This document shows, in pieces, positions 34,824 to 36,946 of a DNA stretch of 36,946 bases. The notes beneath the pieces were generated by a model. It saw nothing but the letters and a program-made list of their open reading frames with translations. It searched no databases and was not told the origin of the DNA. Origin of the DNA: JANWKA01 sp035533815. GTDB lineage: Bacteria; Bacteroidota; Bacteroidia; Chitinophagales; Chitinophagaceae. Both the position numbers and the translations under genes were made by a program. The stretch is from the NCBI GenBank assembly GCA_035533815.1, contig DATLTB010000138.1, positions 1-36,946 of the forward strand, read 5' to 3'. Position 1 is the first letter of the stretch; the number at the start of each line of letters is the position of its first letter.

Positions 34824-35840
34824 ATGCAGATTCTAGCACAATATCCCCTCCGAAAACTCAATACCTTCGGAGTTAATTCCATTGCCCGGTACTTTATCCG
34901 GGTAACATCGGACCTGGAAATCAGGGAGCTGACTAGTACACCTCCTTATCTCCGCAATGAAAAATTCATCCTGGGAGGGGGCAGCAACCTCCTGCTGACT
35001 GAAGATATTAACGGACTTGTCCTTAAAAATGATATAAAGGGCATCCATAAAATCCGGGAAGACGCTTTATACGTGTGGATAAAGGCGGGTGCCGGGGAAA
35101 GCTGGCATGACCTGGTCCTATTTAGCCTTGGTCAGGGTCTGGCCGGTTTGGAGAACCTATCCCTGATCCCGGGCAGCGTAGGTGCAGCTCCCATGCAAAA
35201 CATCGGGGCCTACGGGGTAGAGATCAAAGATGTGTTTGAAGAGCTGGAAGCCATGGATTTACAGGACGGCCAGGTCAAGCGGTTTACCTTAAAAGATTGC
35301 GATTTTGGTTACCGGGACAGCATATTTAAGCATAAAGACCGCGGCAGATTCATCATTTTATCTGTGACCTTAAGACTCAACAGGATACCCAAGGTGAATA
35401 TTTCCTATGGCACACTGGCCAGCGAGCTGGAGGCCATGGGCGTCTTGGAAATTACCCCAAAAGCAGTCAGTCAGGCGGTTATTAAGATCAGGTCTTCCAA
35501 ACTTCCGGATCCGGCTTTGATAGGCAATGCCGGAAGTTTTTTCAAGAATCCCGGGGTATCTTTAACCGCACTGAAAGAACTGCAGGCTTTATTTCCGGGA
35601 CTGGTGGCCTATCCTGCTCATCATGGAGTTGCTAAACTGGCTGCCGGATGGCTGATCGAGCAATGTGGGTGGAAAGGTTACCGGGAAGGGGATGCCGGAG
35701 TACATCCCCTCCAGGCCCTTGTCCTGGTCAATTACGGAAAGGCAGGGGGCAAAGAGATCCTTGAACTTTCCCGGCGCATCAGCCGGAGTGTGGAAGACAA
35801 ATTCGGCATCCTGCTGGAAAGGGAGGTAAATGTCTGGTAA
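34824..35840 (+). CDS. murB: UDP-N-acetylmuramate dehydrogenase MurB
   Basis: The 338-residue flavoenzyme reduces UDP-GlcNAc-enolpyruvate to UDP-MurNAc with NADPH, an essential cytoplasmic step of peptidoglycan synthesis. FAD-binding segments are 'LGGGSNLLL' and 'LIPGSVGAAPMQNIGAYGVE'. The catalytic residues of type I (E. coli-like) MurB can be placed: R164 in 'YRDSIFK', S238 in 'GNAGSFFKNP' and E332 in 'LEREVNVW', the usual last residues. The protein contains the type I C-terminal insert region, and its length is normal. A CATATTTG element (34809-34816) lies eight bases before the ATG, so the message may be nearly leaderless. Confidence 0.95.
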   Translation: MQILAQYPLRKLNTFGVNSIARYFIRVTSDLEIRELTSTPPYLRNEKFILGGGSNLLLTEDINGLVLKNDIKGIHKIREDALYVWIKAGAGESWHDLVLFSLGQGLAGLENLSLIPGSVGAAPMQNIGAYGVEIKDVFEELEAMDLQDGQVKRFTLKDCDFGYRDSIFKHKDRGRFIILSVTLRLNRIPKVNISYGTLASELEAMGVLEITPKAVSQAVIKIRSSKLPDPALIGNAGSFFKNPGVSLTALKELQALFPGLVAYPAHHGVAKLAAGWLIEQCGWKGYREGDAGVHPLQALVLVNYGKAGGKEILELSRRISRSVEDKFGILLEREVNVW

Positions 35841-35921
35841 ATAATATGGCTTGATCCAAGTTACCAGTAAAGCCTCCTATGATGAATTGCGTTCCCCTGG
35901 CTAACCTCATGAGGACGGCCA

Positions 35922-36897
35922 TCATGAAAACAGTGTTTGTTTCTTATCCTTATTTCTGTATTCGACCGGAGTGAGCCCGGTAATCCTTTTAAAGACTACC
36001 CTGAAAACTTTTGAGTCTGTATACCCCACGACATAAATCCTTCTGAAATATTCTTGCTGCTGGACTCAAAACTTCTTTTGGCTGCTTCCACTTTTACCTT
36101 TTGGGTGTATGCTGTGACTGTATTGTTGATGGCTTTCTTGAACCTCCGTTCAAAGCTCCTTCTGCCTACCCAAACCAGGCTAGCCAGCTCCTCCAGTTTT
36201 ATCTTATCCTGGACCTTTCCCCTATGTATTCCTGCGCCTTCCTTATTAAGGCGTCCTCATGATGTTTTTGTCCCTCGAACATGGCAAATGCCGCCTGGCT
36301 GTTTCGGTCAATATCGATGGCAAAATTTGTTGATGCCAGTAATGCCGTCCCCCGATCAGGGTTTTTTCCAGGAGATATAAAAGCGGGTTCCAATAGGAAT
36401 TCGCGTTTCGGTTGGAATATATGCTGTTTCCTCCCTGACAATGCTACCTTCCACTATCTCCACATCGGGTTACATTTCCCTGAAATCGTGGGCAAATTTC
36501 CAGCGGGTAGAGCATTTCTTCCCTTCCAGCAATCCGGTGGCTGCCAGCAGGAATGCACCTACACAAAGGGAGGCAACCTCGGCCCCTTTCCGGTATTGGT
36601 CCAGTATCCAGGGTATGAGGGCCCTGTTTTTCGACACCGCTTCCTTCATGTCTCCGGAGAGTGCAGGGATAATGACCAGATCCGTCTTATTGATTTCCTT
36701 CAGTGGTTTATCCGGGTGCACGAAAAACACTCCCCAGTTCAGTTGCACTTCCTTTTTAATCCGACCGGTTGAAACTCAAAAAACGGCGGGCTGCCGGTAA
36801 GGGCTAGAAATTGGTTTGCCGAAATGAACAGATACCTGGGATCAGCAATGACCTGCATGACCGCAGATTCCGGAACTAGAATGGATATTGCCTTCAT
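35922..36897 (-). pseudogene. GlxA-type AraC-family transcriptional regulator, multiply frameshifted
   Basis: On the minus strand, pieces of a DJ-1/PfpI + AraC regulator follow in order across several frames. From ATG 36897 it reads 'MKAISILVPESAVMQVIADP'. The frame changes at an A/T run near 36753 and continues 'LNWGVFFVHPDKPLKEINKT', 'DLVIIPALSGDMKE' and 'EVASLCVGAFLLAATGLLEG', then a TAA stop about 36470. After further frame changes come 'NANSYWNPLLYLLEK', 'TNFAIDIDRNSQAAFAMFEG', the helix-turn-helix region 'LEELASLVWVGRRSFERRFK', and the last piece ending 'TGLTPVEYRNKDKKQTLFS' before TGA 35922-35924. At least four separate lesions make a functional product impossible. The parent protein would be a transcriptional regulator of about 320 residues. 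Confidence 0.85.
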
Positions 36898-36946
36898 GCA
36901 GTAAATTTAATATAGCAATTTGTCATAATCAACCCTTAAAACAGTC

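Noticed and set aside
36281..36800. Overlapping plus-strand frames of 119-163 codons near the right end
   Set aside because: They are shadows of the minus-strand GlxA-type pseudogene, whose translated pieces are clearly recognisable.
1..36946. CRISPR arrays, rRNA genes, transposases or integrases
   Set aside because: No regularly spaced repeats, rRNA-like sequence or transposase/integrase motifs were seen on either strand.

Overview
The window looks like chromosomal DNA of a member of the Bacteroidota, probably a Chitinophagales/Sphingobacteriales-like environmental lineage. This is inferred from several signs: -7 promoter elements of the TAnnTTTG type, almost no Shine-Dalgarno sites, lipoproteins with Bacteroidota-style signal peptides, a HYC_CC_PP-type small protein, a fused multicopper oxidase/CopB-like protein, a collagen-repeat lipoprotein and the family mix in general. 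I did no database search; all family calls come from motifs read in the translations.

Layout. (1) 1-1602: C-terminal part of a cation:proton antiporter with a stress-protein-like cytoplasmic tail, then an A/T-rich GNAT acetyltransferase. (2) 2182-13847: an eight-gene copper/silver detoxification operon on the plus strand: HYC_CC_PP small protein, CusA-type RND pump (split into two reading frames by about 50 extra bases), TolC-type outer-membrane channel, two CusB-type lipoprotein adaptors each with a CPMH...CPICGM metal-binding module, an ArsP/YraQ-type permease with a His-rich loop, a DUF3347 copper-binding protein, and a multicopper oxidase with a Met-rich insert and a CopB-like barrel tail. 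(3) 13920-15750: a dead AAA_14/DUF4143 ATPase gene preceded by a perfect 12-bp inverted repeat, then mostly empty DNA. (4) 15751-18484: a collagen-repeat lipoprotein and a secreted protein of the cholesterol-dependent cytolysin family, closed by a strong terminator. (5) 18469-23148: a minus-strand operon (PhyH-type dioxygenase, Tat-exported TIM-barrel isomerase/epimerase, GMC oxidoreductase) diverging from an AraC-type regulator, which looks like a sugar or cyclitol oxidation module. (6) 23233-26617: a decayed FtsX-type permease, a Dph6-like ATP pyrophosphatase, a decayed MntA/HepT toxin-antitoxin pair and tRNA-Val(UAC). (7) 26679-35840: housekeeping genes (mtaB, priA, murB) mixed with a secreted GH3 glycosidase, a SDR-like NAD(P)-binding protein and a small lipoprotein. 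(8) 35922-36897: a multiply frameshifted GlxA-type AraC regulator on the minus strand.

How the parts work together. The copper island covers every step of periplasmic copper handling: Cu(I) oxidation (multicopper oxidase), chaperoning (DUF3347 and adaptor metal-binding modules) and export across both membranes (CusA/TolC/CusB). The most unusual single gene is the cytolysin-family protein at 16569-18341, which keeps the pore-forming core signatures but carries a different C-terminal domain without the classical undecapeptide.

Five clear pseudogenes plus the split cusA lie in 37 kb. Some lesions are in-frame stop codons or catalytic-residue changes, which are not typical sequencing errors. Others are single-base changes in A-runs, which could be.
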